Shown here in pieces: positions 36,501 to 45,318 of a stretch of 64,000 nucleotides of DNA. The position numbers and the translations under genes were made by a program. Numbering within the stretch: the stretch's first letter is position 1; each line of letters starts with the position of its first letter. This DNA is from Whitmania pigra. Lineage: Eukaryota > Annelida > Clitellata > Hirudinida > Haemopidae. The notes below the pieces were generated by a model. It did not search any database, was not told the DNA's origin, and worked only from the letters and a program-made list of their open reading frames with translations. The stretch spans positions 82,001-146,000 of the forward strand of contig JAJTWR010000065.1 in NCBI GenBank assembly GCA_021613335.1, in the 5' to 3' direction.

Positions 36501-37068
36501 GGTCACTTATACATTTTAAAATAATATGATGCTATTTCTTGAGCACTTATCCATATCATTTGTCAGCTTTAAATCTCCATGCAGAAGAAATCATAAAAAC
36601 GGGTTACTTTCATCTTCTGCGACTCCAGCTTCAAAACGGAAAGCAGGTCAAAACGTCAAACGAAAAGCAAAGAAAGAGCCTACGAAGACCAGTACGTCAA
36701 AGAAATTACAACCAAAGAAATCAGAAAGTCGCATATTTGGGAAACTATTTCGCAAAAAGAAGTCAAACGTCAACATGTTAGCCAAAACAAAGGCAAAGCC
36801 ATCCGTAGCCATCGAAACTTTAACAAAGAAGCGAAAAGAATCTCGTCATAGTCAATTGGATAAAGAAGGTAAAAGACAATCTATGTCCGCAAGTCATTTT
36901 ATCAAACCCAAGCAGGAATTGCCAGTCAATGTAGTAACTAAGCCACCAGGAGAAAAAGAAGTGCCAGTTGCTGAAGCTATAAATAAACCGAAGCCAGAGA
37001 CAGGGACAACTGAACACGCACGCGAGAGAAAAACATCAATGACCGAACAGAAGAAAAAAGCATTATGA
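19327..37068 (+). CDS. fucolectin-WSC-WSC-EGF transmembrane protein, 12 exons
   Basis: Exons: 19327-19381, 19534-19737, 19961-20170, 23222-23361, 24022-24151, 34243-34379, 34842-34974, 35048-35182, 36129-36146, 36267-36290, 36374-36497, 36567-37068. Phases agree throughout; the total is 1812 nt, or 603 residues. A leader (IMLLLQMAE) is followed by a fucolectin/F5-8-type domain at about 19-156 (GVNVALHKRAF), WSC1 at 157-246 (YRGCFKNFG, then RHCGGRDAYSVYIG), WSC2 at 247-336 (HVGCYESYA, then CGGEYYKSVYSS), an EGF-like module at 337-381 (CSHCKPGFIGNFC), an acidic stalk, one membrane helix at about 420-437 (WIYILLVLLLTVVGIVIC) and a Lys-rich tail of about 166 residues. These extracellular modules suggest carbohydrate binding at the cell surface. 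The function is inferred; no known gene was matched. Possible polyA signals follow near 37105 and 37238. Exon 1 and the donor GTTTGT after exon 2 are the least certain parts. Confidence 0.8.
20275..22640 (-). mobile_element. L2-type LINE, degenerate, in intron
   Basis: On the minus strand a frame at 22365-22138 carries an endonuclease-like segment (SSIYRPPGPITF). Frames at 21843-21144 carry RT N-terminal sequence with SCNYRPISNLSTISKLLEKL. The 3' end near 20330-20275 reads as the conserved LINE tail AAGCGTCGGCTGAAGACC...GCGCCATATAAAT. Frames are broken and the RT catalytic half is not readable. A 24-bp minisatellite has expanded inside the 3' part. The 3' end contains a 12-bp inverted repeat (AGCCGACGCT...AGCGTCGGCT). 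Confidence 0.75.
20427..20666. repeat. 24-bp minisatellite, 10 identical copies
   Basis: The unit GGTGAATTGTACAAGATGAGCGAA (24 bp, reading GELYKMSE on plus) is repeated ten times without a difference. The unit is a multiple of three and contains no stop in at least one frame per strand, so long repetitive ORFs appear on both strands; these are not genes. Confidence 0.95.
22618..22915. repeat. fragments of LINE 3' tails
   Basis: TATGCAACGGACTTTCAAATAAATAAA at 22621-22650 (shown split, plus orientation) and TTTATTTATTTGATTATAGT near 22840-22860 (minus orientation) match the 3' end of the I-type LINE at 62900-62950. Both are severely 5'-truncated. Confidence 0.7.
24236..24533. repeat. (ATT)n microsatellite, 3' flank of the restriction-endonuclease LINE
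   Basis: About 300 bp of ATT/TAA repeats directly abut the 3' end of the minus-strand LINE. Read on that strand the junction is TGTAAATAAACGATAATAAT, typical of an element ending in TAA repeats. Confidence 0.9.
24671..29160 (-). pseudogene. LINE ORF2: RT plus CCHC and PD..D endonuclease
   Basis: N-terminal segment near 29000-28700 (RQKWTKEQYKDLIWSYYYAK, then TYNIWRGRNPEIFPG). RT at 28185-27140 includes NYRPITSTYKILTAAISKRI, GCTKGSRGCKDQFLIS and IDYKKKAFDSIPHSW. The catalytic Asp pair is recognisable in a broken stretch near 27345 (MDDLKLF). The hAT-like insert breaks the coding at TIK|ML. Thumb and C-terminal parts follow at 25725-25530. The zinc motif LCRMCHRHVESISHLISGC lies near 25310-25250, and the endonuclease segment (IYHNKNKRTCLIIDVAVPDD) near 25060-25000. 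VIPVIIGALGTISKKFKDYL follows. The combination identifies a restriction-like-endonuclease LINE, most like R4/Dong. Frameshifts and stops recur. Confidence 0.8.
25799..26902. mobile_element. foldback hAT-like element with ~300-bp iterated inverted repeats
   Basis: The TSD ATTTTTAT (25791-25798 and 26903-26910) is a perfect 8 bp. The terminal inverted repeats, about 25799-26095 and 26594-26902, are nearly identical when one is complemented. Each consists of about 18 iterations of a 14-16 bp unit such as CCCCGACAAAATAGC or CCGGCGTCAAAATAGC. The centre (26299-26480, plus) encodes a hAT dimerisation remnant, FERSFSKLK then a stop, and EIIDVLASTSETMKKLL. It is non-autonomous and inserted in the RT of the surrounding LINE. 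Confidence 0.9.
30425..30995 (+). pseudogene. I-type LINE 3' end, degenerate
   Basis: The sequence follows the 3' part of the LINE at 62490-62945: AAATTCCAATGTGCCTCAAG, then GTGCCCTCAGGAAGATGAAA, GCTTAGCAATCC and the tail TTATGCAACGAACC...AAATAAATAAAT. A 61-residue minus-strand frame across it is a shadow. Confidence 0.8.
31475..32090 (+). pseudogene. L2-type LINE 3' fragment
   Basis: The reading LGVIFDSHLTF starts a 5'-truncated RT C-terminal region with many stops. It ends in the LINE-tail motif coding for PISGALQASPEDFKGPRKH. It resembles the 3' half missing from the L2 copy at 20275-22640. Confidence 0.65.
33125..34082 (+). mobile_element. non-autonomous hAT element with 8-bp TSD
   Basis: Starts CAGTGATGGGCAAATC and ends GATTTGCCCATCACTG, with identical flanking ACTTTCAT (33117-33124 and 34083-34090). 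The interior (about 33431-33828) keeps a transposase core fragment: SKHTGKNICAAFEEI, then DIGYVVTDNARNMLKAF, with a stop after HDEA and a tail FNDFFKW. A second, shorter copy of its right end is at 38300-38454. Confidence 0.95.
35230..35870 (+). pseudogene. Helitron helicase fragment
   Basis: A 152-codon frame (35382-35840) carries, near its end, SIATVMSQDEVVDYPTEFLN followed by LPPHILTLQIEI. This matches the late part of the Helitron PIF1-like helicase (the YPTEFLN..PGLPPH block). It lies in the intron between the EGF exon and the first micro-exon of the receptor gene. Upstream is CTAGCTGTTCTATTTACACC, a repeat-like stretch. No Rep domain or Helitron ends were defined. Confidence 0.7.
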
Positions 37069-37569
37069 TGAAAACAGCTTGACATCTGTCATTTTCTAGC
37101 GAGTAATAAAAGATACCATAAAAATCTGCGTATAAGATAAACATAACTTCCCATGTTAATGTTGAACAAACGTTAGAATGTCTAAAATTCTTTCCTTTTG
37201 TTTTGGAAATGATAATTTATGAATGCATTTCTTCAAAATAAAGATATGTAATTGGCTTTAAAAACAATGACAGCTTTTTAGTTCTGGTTATAGCGTCAAC
37301 TAGTTATTGTTTCTAAAAGATACAGTAAAAACTGCCAATAGGAAACTTTAACTTTGCAGCAAAAAGTAATCCTGTGAGGTTTTTGCTCTATATAGAGTTA
37401 TCCAAGTTGTCTATGTTAAACCATAGATATCTAGAAATAACAATGGATGCACAACCTAAACATAAAGCTTACATACATGAATAATAATCAGCATGCGCCT
37501 AAACTCACCAGCTTGGAAAACGGCACGAACGCTCTTGTGAGAATAAGTCCAGAAGAGGTTTGTTGGCTA

Positions 37570-38280
37570 TTGTTATAATAATAATAAGAATAATATTAAT
37601 ATTAATAATAATAATATATATAATAATTTATTATAATAATTATAATATTATTATATAATAATTAATATTATATAATAATAAATTAATATTAATAATAATA
37701 ATATATATAATAATTTATTATAATAATTAATAATTATTATTATAATATATTATATAATAATATATTAATTATTATATTAATTATTATAATATATATAATA
37801 ATATATATTAATTATTATAATAAATTATTATTATTATTATAATATATATATATTATATAATATATTAATTATATATTAATTATTATAATATATTATTAAT
37901 AATATATATTAATTATTATAATAATTAATAATTATTATTATAATATATTATATAATAATATATTAATTATTATAATAAATTATTATTATTATATAATAAA
38001 TATTATCAATTCAATAAGTCAATTGAATTAATATTATATAATAATATATTAATTATTATAATAAATTATTATTATTATATAATAAATATTATCAATTCAA
38101 TAAGTCAATTGAATAATAATAATAATAATTATTATTATAATAATTATAATATTATTATATAATATATAAAATTATATATAATTATAATATAAATTATATA
38201 TAATTATAATATAAATTATATATAATTATTATATTATATATAATAATATATTATTATTATTATTATTATTATTATTACGA
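37570..38280. repeat. 700-bp pure A/T block with internal duplication
   Basis: The sequence is almost entirely A and T in interleaved TAA, ATT and TATA runs. A unit of about 67 bp containing TATCAATTCAATAAGTCAAT is duplicated at about 37961-38028 and 38047-38113. No coding potential. Confidence 0.9.
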
Positions 38281-38299
38281 AATGCAACATAATTTGTTG

Positions 38300-38454
38300 G
38301 TTTTCACGATAAAATTTTCGAAGCTACGGCAGCAGTAAATTTTTGAAGATTTGATATGGAATTTGATTTGAATTGACATTTTGAGATTTGATTTGAGATT
38401 TGATTATTGAGATTTGATTCATTTTACAAATGATTTGAGATTTGCCCATCACTG
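38300..38454 (+). mobile_element. right end of a hAT element (33125 family)
   Basis: TTCGAAGCTACGGCAGCAGT through GATTTGCCCATCACTG matches 33890-34082. The left end is missing, replaced by the adjacent A/T block. Confidence 0.85.
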
Positions 38455-38718
38455 GTAATATTTGCAGGTAACGCTACCATTTAGTCAATTGAATACAAAC
38501 TCAAAACAAAAAAAAAACAAACAAAAGTCAGCATTTATTGAACTTTTTATTTTCGCTTCTGTTATCTTATGTAAATTGTTCCTGTATTTTAACACCATCA
38601 AGTTGGAACGAAAGATGGAAAAAAAGGAGCGATGAATGGATATTTTTAGTTAGTACGAAATAAAAATTCATTAACGAATATAAATATTGAAAAGCAAACA
38701 AGATTTAATCATCCGGGA

Positions 38719-39195
38719 CAGTGGTTCTCAACCTTTTTTTTTCGCCGCGGACCGGTCAATGCCTGATAATTTTACCGCGGACCTGGGGGGTGGAGTTGAA
38801 TATTACGTAATAAAATTACAAAAATTAATTATATAATTTCCTGCACGATTGGAGCCTGGTGAAGTTATGGGGCGAAGTTCAGGGTCCCACAATGAAAAGG
38901 AAAAAAGATAATAATGAAATTACTTCACTGCAATCACTTAATTAGATTAATTAACAATTATTTTAAATTATAAATTTAATTTAATTAAAAAGTGTATCAT
39001 TTTTTTGGTAAGTTGATCGTTATGTTACAAAATCAGACTCAATAATTTTACCGAATACGCTAAGAAACAGATGGCAGCGGTTGTTCTCAAGCCCTACAAA
39101 CTATTTTAATTTTTCTTAATAAAATGGAAATAATTTATTGTTCCTTGGGCGGCCCGGTACCATTTGATTCACGGACCGGGGGTTGAGAACCGCTG
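38719..39195. mobile_element. hAT MITE (CAGTGGTTCTCAACC type)
   Basis: Starts CAGTGGTTCTCAACC and ends GGTTGAGAACCGCTG. Flanks ATCCGGGA (38711-38718) and ATCCAGGA (39196-39203) form an 8-bp TSD with one mismatch. The subterminal CGCGGACCGG and GGACCGGGGG motifs are typical of this widespread hAT end type. No ORF inside. Confidence 0.95.
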
Positions 39196-39579
39196 ATCCA
39201 GGACATACGCTTTTATGAAAAAAAGCTTTGAAACTGATTGGGTAACAGAATATCTAGCAGTATGACGCACTTACATCGGCCGTTATTAGGGTGACATACT
39301 TCCAATCCAGGAATAAGCGTCTTGATGACGGCAAATATGTGAACCAACTTTTGAATTCCCATTTTTTTATTTAGAAGTTCTTACCCCCCAAATAGCGTCA
39401 ATGTTAAGAACAGCTATTAGCACAATTAAATATTGGAATAAACATGATTATTATCGCCCATCAGTGCGTTACGACTCCGATAACTTCTGAATTCGTGCTT
39501 TATTCCACTAGAACACGAATTTTTCTCGAATAGCTTAATATAAATTAATCACAGTATCGATTTTGCGGATTGTGACAAC

Positions 39580-40398
39580 ATGCCGTTGTCAAAGAAGAAA
39601 GATGGCTGTAGTGACAAGAAAAGCGAAGAGGATTTGTGCGGTTTAAAACTGTGTGAATGTTGTATAAAAGAAAATAAAGAAGCTCTGGGTTTTTTGAACG
39701 TGCTCGTATCTTTGAGGTCCGACATAAAAGAAATAAAAGAAAACCTAAAAAGGAACGATGAAAGATTTGCTGTTGTTGAACAACAAAAAAACGAAATAGC
39801 AGATTTTAAATCAAAACTAGATTCATTTACAAAGGATTCAAGGCAGGCAACTAGGGAATGGTCAAGCTTGTTCAAAGATAAAGTTGAACTTCTTGTTTCT
39901 GATGTTGGGTCTGTTCAAAAATCAGTTGAGGCAACAAAATCATCATTTGAGACTTCTAATGATAGATTGAATAGAAAGAACAATATCGTGGTCTACAACT
40001 TGCCTGAGAGGGATTCAAAAAATGCAGATAAAGATGAAGTACTGAAGTTGTTGTTGGAAATTACAGGCAGGGATTTTAAAGAAGATATGGAGTCCCTGAG
40101 ATTAGGAAGGAGAAATGAAGAGACCAATAAAACCAGACCAGTTTTATTAAAGTTTAGCAACCTATGTCATAAAAATTTAGTCTTTGAAAACAGCTTCAAA
40201 TTGAGAAAGAGTGAAACCTTCTCAAGAGTGATTCTAAACAATGATTTATCCAAGGAGGATAGAGAACTGTGCTCCAAACTGTTAAAGGAGAAGAAGGAGG
40301 AGATCAGCAAAAAAGAAGATGTAAGCAAGTGGGTTTTTAGAGTCAGGGGTCAGCCAGGAGACTTTCATGTGGTTTCCTACAGGAGACGAAATTTATAA
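39580..40398 (+). CDS. LINE ORF1 protein (RNA-binding)
   Basis: A 272-residue frame. The N-terminus has a Cys-rich patch (LCGLKLCECCIKEN), then a long charged coiled-coil-like stretch (about 45-125), then an RRM-like region with RKNNIVVYNLPERDS and a C-terminal domain ending GQPGDFHVVSYRRRNL. LINE ORF1 proteins of this layout bind the element RNA and act as chaperones. It overlaps the open ORF2 frame (from 40341). It is clearly related to the ORF1 of the restriction-endonuclease LINE at 29190-32939. Confidence 0.85.
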   Translation: MPLSKKKDGCSDKKSEEDLCGLKLCECCIKENKEALGFLNVLVSLRSDIKEIKENLKRNDERFAVVEQQKNEIADFKSKLDSFTKDSRQATREWSSLFKDKVELLVSDVGSVQKSVEATKSSFETSNDRLNRKNNIVVYNLPERDSKNADKDEVLKLLLEITGRDFKEDMESLRLGRRNEETNKTRPVLLKFSNLCHKNLVFENSFKLRKSETFSRVILNNDLSKEDRELCSKLLKEKKEEISKKEDVSKWVFRVRGQPGDFHVVSYRRRNL

Positions 40399-43232
40399 CT
40401 AAGAACAGTTCAAGAAGATCAAGTCTAACAATTTGGTTGTCTAATGTGGATTCCTTATCAAATAAATTTATAGAGTTTCAACATCTTGTGGAGCTCCATG
40501 CTAAAACTGATCTGATATTTCTAAACGAGACTAATCCCAAGCATTCAAAATCCATTCGCTTATTGTCAGAATATCAGATAAATGGGAGGCAAATTTTGTC
40601 ATGTGGTTTTCAAAAAGAGAGGTACAGAGGGATATTGTTGTATCACAAAGAAAGCCTTTTGATCAGTGAAATTATTTTGGAGAGTGAATTTCTGGAGAAA
40701 TTATGTGTCAGAGTAGTAACTTCACATGGATTTCTCAATGTACTGATGATTTACAGAAGTCCAAATAGTTCATCAGACAACAACGACAAATTAATGCAGT
40801 TGTTGGGGGAATTTTTTTGTTTGGAAGGAGATCATTTGCTCATAGGAGATTTTAATTTCCCAGATATTGATTGGTTAACGACAAGTTGTTCAGGTTCTAC
40901 AACAAAGATTGAAAATAGATTTTTGAATTTTTTGGATGACAGATTTCTGACTCAACACGTCATGGAACCAACGAGATTTAGATTCGGACAAATTGCACAT
41001 ATCCTTGATTTGGTGATATCAAATGATATAGTAGAGAATGTTGTTTGCCTCGCACCATTGGGAGGTAGCGACCACTCTATTGTTTCGTTCAATGTTATAT
41101 GTGATGTTGAAGATAGCGCCAGAGCTAGAAGAAAGCCCTGCTATGATTTAGGAGATTACACCAGTTTAAATAATGAACTTGATAACAAGCTGGTGGATGT
41201 TTTGGAACCCTCTTTGACTCTTGAATCAAAGTGGACAGCCTTTAAAAATACTTTAAAAGAGCTGACAAAAAAACACATACCCCACAGACTGTGCAAAAAG
41301 TTTAGATTCAAAATGACACCAGAGCTTCATGAATTAATAACGAGGAAACACTATTGCTGGAGACAGATCTTCAGGTATGGTGACACGAACAGAATCAACG
41401 AATTCAAAGACCTTAGAAAAAGAGTAAAAAAATTGTCTGTGAAGCTAAATATAGAAAGCCAGAATCAATTAGCAATCAAATTCAAATCAAATCCAAAATT
41501 ATTCTGGAATCATGTACAAAAGAAAACAAGAAGTAAAGATGCAATCAGTACAATCTCAGTGGACGGCACTGATTTGATCGGAGGCAAGGAGAAGGCACAG
41601 GCTTTTGCGGACTTTTTTGCATCAGTGTATATCACGGATACAGGTTCGGAAGGGACACCTGTTTTCAATCCCACAGTTCCGGGAGTCGAGATGGAGGAGG
41701 TTCGGATCGACATAGATGTACTGTGTAGGAAGTTGAAAGATCTAAACAGCAGTAAATCAGCGGGACCAGATGGAATTCATCCAAGAGTTTTAAAAGAGAC
41801 ACGGGAATCGATAAAGTGTTATTTGAAACACATCTTCGATTGCTCCATTCAGTCAGGGGTGGTGGTGGAAGACTGGAGATCTAGCTATGTGGTTCCTCTA
41901 TTCAAAAAAGGAATAAAAAGTGTAGTTTCAAACTATAGACCTGTGTCGTTGACATCGGTTTGCAGCAAAATATTAGAATCAATCATTAAAGACCATCTGA
42001 TAGCTCACTTTTCAAGAAACGATCTTTTCGCTCAAAATCAGTTTGGATTTTTACCATCTCGTTCTACGACTCTCCAAATGCTCAGATTTATGGATACACT
42101 TACCAGTGCGGTGGAGGACGGAGATGAAGTCGATGTAATTTACACGGACTTGGAAAAAGCCTTCGATAAGATCTCGCATGAAAAGCTACTCTTCAAGCTA
42201 GAGAGATATGGGGTGCACCACATGGTGGTTGTGTGGATTGGTAATTATTTGTCGGGCCGGAGTTTCCAGGTGAGGGTCGGTGGGGAGCTGTCAGACTCGT
42301 TGCCTGTGACTAGCGGGGTCCCTCAAGGCAGCGTACTTGGTCCATTGCTGTTTCTCATATATATTAACGACATATACACAGTTTGTGAAAACTTATTCTT
42401 GTTTGCGGATGACACAAAAATATATAGAGTTATTAGCGAAGAGGAGGACTGCAGCAAGTTACAGGTGGACGTGGATAACGTAATTGATTGGTTCAACAGA
42501 TGGCAAATGAAAGTTAATATGAACAAATGTTGTGCACTGCATGTAGGGGGGAAACACCACTTGAATAACTACCAGCTATCAGACCTAGATGGAACAAAAT
42601 ATGAAATTCCAGTTTACAACTCGTTCACGGACCTTGGAATTATAGTAGATTCAGATTTAAAATTCAAAGAACACATTCTCTCACGGGTTAAGAAAGCAAA
42701 TATGATGTTGGGTATCATAGCAAGAAATTTTAGATATCTGTCGGATTTTGCTTTCGTGGGTTTGTATAAGTCTTTGGTGAGGTCTCAGTTGGAATGTGGA
42801 GTACAGGTGTGGAGCCCTTATAGACAGGGATTGATTGATGCGATAGAAGGGGTACAAAGAAGAGCTACAAGATTAAGACAATCCTGTAGGAACCTTCCTT
42901 ACCAATCGAGACTAGAGAAACTGAAATTGCCAAGTTTGTGTTACAGAAGAAAAAGAGCTGATTTGATTTTGTTGTTTAAGTTGTTGACAAGTGGAACGAG
43001 AGATTTAGTTTGTCCTTCCCTTTCTGTCTGCACATATTCCAAGACCAGAGGACATGAAAGAAAACTGATGACAAGACTGGCCCACAAAGATTGCAGAAAG
43101 TTTTATTTTTGCAACAGAGTGGTCCAGGAATGGAACAGTTTGCCACAGGAGGTTGTGATGTCAAGGGATGTGGAAGAGTTTAAGAGAAACTTGGACGGTT
43201 TTTTTGTTAATAGAATTTACAATTTAGATTGA
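40341..43232 (+). CDS. LINE ORF2: AP endonuclease and reverse transcriptase
   Basis: The frame is open from 40341; the first ATG is far inside the endonuclease domain, so the start is not an ordinary AUG near the ORF1 end. The endonuclease covers the first ~220 residues (ETNPKHSK, LLIGDFNFPDIDW, GGSDHSIVSF). The RT includes AGPDGIHPRVLKE, NYRPVSLTSVCSKILE, IYTDLEKAFDKISHEKL, TSGVPQGSVLGPLLFLIYIN and the active site FADDTK. The C-terminal region has RVVQEWNSLPQEVV. There is no RNase H. The layout fits CR1/Jockey-type LINEs. It nicks and primes target DNA, then copies the element RNA. Confidence 0.9.
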   Translation, partial: SQGSARRLSCGFLQETKFITKNSSRRSSLTIWLSNVDSLSNKFIEFQHLVELHAKTDLIFLNETNPKHSKSIRLLSEYQINGRQILSCGFQKERYRGILLYHKESLLISEIILESEFLEKLCVRVVTSHGFLNVLMIYRSPNSSSDNNDKLMQLLGEFFCLEGDHLLIGDFNFPDIDWLTTSCSGSTTKIENRFLNFLDDRFLTQHVMEPTRFRFGQIAHILDLVISNDIVENVVCLAPLGGSDHSIVSFNVICDVEDSARARRKPCYDLGDYTSLNNELDNKLVDVLEPSLTLESKWTAFKNTLKELTKKHIPHRLCKKFRFKMTPELHELITRKHYCWRQIFRYGDTNRINEFKDLRKRVKKLSVKLNIESQNQLAIKFKSNPKLFWNHVQKKTRSKDAISTISVDGTDLIGGKEKAQAFADFFASVYITDTGSEGTPVFNPTVPGVEMEEVRIDIDVLCRKLKDLNSSKSAGPDGIHPRVLKETRESIKCYLKHIFDCSIQSGVVVEDWRSSYVVPLFKKGIKSVVSNYRPVSLTSVCSKILESIIKDHLIAHFSRNDLFAQNQFGFLPSRSTTLQMLRFMDTLTSAVEDGDEVDVIYTDLEKAFDKISHEKLLFKLERYGVHHMVVVWIGNYLSGRSFQVRVGGELSDSLPVTSGVPQGSVLGPLLFLIYINDIYTVCENLFLFADDTKIYRVISEEEDCSKLQVDVDNVIDWFNRWQMKVNMNKCCALHVGGKHHLNNYQLSDLDGTKYEIPVYNSFTDLGIIVDSDLKFKEHILSRVKKANMMLGIIARNFRYLSDFAFVGLYKSLVRSQLECGVQVWSPYRQGLIDAIEGVQRRATRLRQSCRNLPYQSRLEKLKLPSLCYRRKRADLILLFKLLTSGTRDLVCPSLSVCTYSKTRGHERKLMTRLAHKDCRKFYFCNRVVQEWNSLPQEVVMSRDVEEFKRNLDGFFVNRIYNLD

Positions 43233-43339
43233 GGGGTTGGCGCACTGGTTTTCGTTTTGTTTTCGGTTTCGGCGAGGGGCCGTTGGCCTGAGCTGATTTT
43301 TTTCAAATAAAAAAAAAAAAAAAAAAAAACGATGGGTGT

Positions 43340-44517
43340 CAGTATATGTCGAATTTATAAAAGATTTATTTTTTTTCATAAACTTTATAACAAAACAAAT
43401 GTTTATCACTAAATTTATTCTCCCGTTGTCAGGTATTTCTTTCTGGATGACAATGTTGATAATTGTTCGTTTGCCAAATTGCGATCTATTTAAAATTAAA
43501 TTATTTCTAAATCAAGAGATACTTGGTGTTGATAACTTGAATCTGCAGAGTGGTTTATAGACTCGTCGTTTTCAAGTTCTAAAAATTTCATTTTCTATTA
43601 CTCAGTCATTTTCAGTTTAAAACAAAACATGAATTCATATCAATTAAGCTTAAGGATTGTGAACAAGGCTGTTTTTTTATGGTTCAGTTACTAAATCTTT
43701 GATGTTGAACATTTTATTTCGACTTGTTAATTTTATCTATTCTGAAGTATTTTTCAAGAACTCCAAGGACGTCATTTCAGCATTTTCCAGGGTAGGACAA
43801 ACCCTTGCACAGCTTGAGTAGATGACGTTTTTTGGGTATATAGCCAAAATTCTGGGGGGGGCAAACCCTCGAAAAACGAGAGATGACATTTTTTTGGGTA
43901 TGGTCCAAATTCATCCTGTCCCCCCAAATTACATCTCTGAAGAACTCGCTGAAGTCTGCTCCTCTGATTCTTCTTCTCTATTAGGAAAATAAAAGAGAAT
44001 GAAAATTGTAAAATCGCAATTTAAAGCTTATGCATTACTAACACAAGCAAGCATGCCAGACAGGTGCAAAGAAGCACTGCTATCGAGACAGCAGCAACGT
44101 ATTTTTTCAAGTCATACGAATCGTTGTCGGCTGGAGATTATATTTTAGAGTTAGTTGCATTTTACTTTCTAACACACAATAAAATTAATTCAGAGGGTAG
44201 CGTTCCTGCAAATCATCAGTCGTTATGTGTCGTGTTCGGGACCCATCTTGCACCGCCACAAAGCGCCCCTGACGCTTACGCTTATGGCGCTTTATAAATA
44301 AAAATGTTATTATTAATATTATTTTAAGCTATCAAATTTTATTTCTTTAAATTTGATAAATATTGATTGTATTTAAAACTTAAAAAATATTAAATTGCAA
44401 TTTAACAGTATTATATAAAATATTAGGTAATAACAATAAAATATGACTGATCAATTGAGGAACTGAGATACTTTGTTTTGGAGATGTCTTGACAGTCGTT
44501 TTCGGTGTAACTGTTGA
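43340..44517. other. intergenic with a SINE
   Basis: No host exon is recognised. About 44190-44315 (plus) is a SINE: GGGTAGCGTTCCTGC (head), GTGTTCGGGACCC (box-B-like) and GGCGCTTTATAAATAAAAAT (tail). Frames at 43336-43560 and 44064-44297 are not supported as genes. Confidence 0.6.
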
Positions 44518-45318
44518 CAGTGTTGTAAAAATTACCTCATTTCAGTAATTAGGTAAAAGTAAAAGTAATACTTCAAAAAGCTACTTAAGTATAAGTAAAA
44601 GTATTGCCTCAAAAATTTACTCAAGTAAATGTACAAAGTTACAGCATCTAAAAATTACTTTTAAGTAAAAATTACAAGTAATTTTGATGCTGCCATTATT
44701 GTGAGCATACATCATTCCGTATTATTTAAAAGGAATTTTCTATTTCTATGTATTGTTAAAATAGTATCTGAAACTCTTTCCGAGCTCCGGCAGGAATCCT
44801 CAGAGAGGAGACCCCTTCTTTGAGCGTTTCGGCCCTTAAATCCTCTTATACTCTCGGGGGTTGGGCCGCACCCGCTGACCAGACGGGTGTTCATGCCGGT
44901 GATGTGACCAATCTTGACAAGTCAACTAGCAGAGGTACAACGCACAATCTCGCAACTCGAACAACCGACGAAACGCGCGACAACCACCAACGGAGCCGGC
45001 CCGAGCTAGTTATGTAGGCCTTATTCCTCTCCGCGCCGACTTGCCAGGAGCCTCATGTTGGAAGCTCTCCCATTGGTTGAATAGCGGCACCGCAACGCCT
45101 TGACAGGAAACTCCATTGAGAGTTCTCTTCTTGGCTCGGTTGTGGAATTGCGCCGACTTGATGGGAGGCTTTTCTGTTCTCTGATTGGCTGGCTAGCGAC
45201 GCAACGCTATTGGCTGATTTTGACTAGGATCGCTTTTATACTTGCACGGCGATACGTGCCGGCCCCGAAAGTGGTTCTTCGAACTATTCGACTGGTAGGC
45301 CTGCCATGCTGAGGGAGA

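Larger units (their letters stand above)
39540..43330 (+). mobile_element. CR1-like LINE, both ORFs open
   Basis: A two-ORF LINE with an A-rich 3' end (20 A at 43310-43329 after AAATA). ORF1 is 39580-40398 and ORF2 runs to 43232, followed by an untranslated tail of about 80 bp. No frame break was found, so this is the best-preserved element here and could be recently active. The 5' limit is approximate and the TSD was not identified. Confidence 0.85.
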
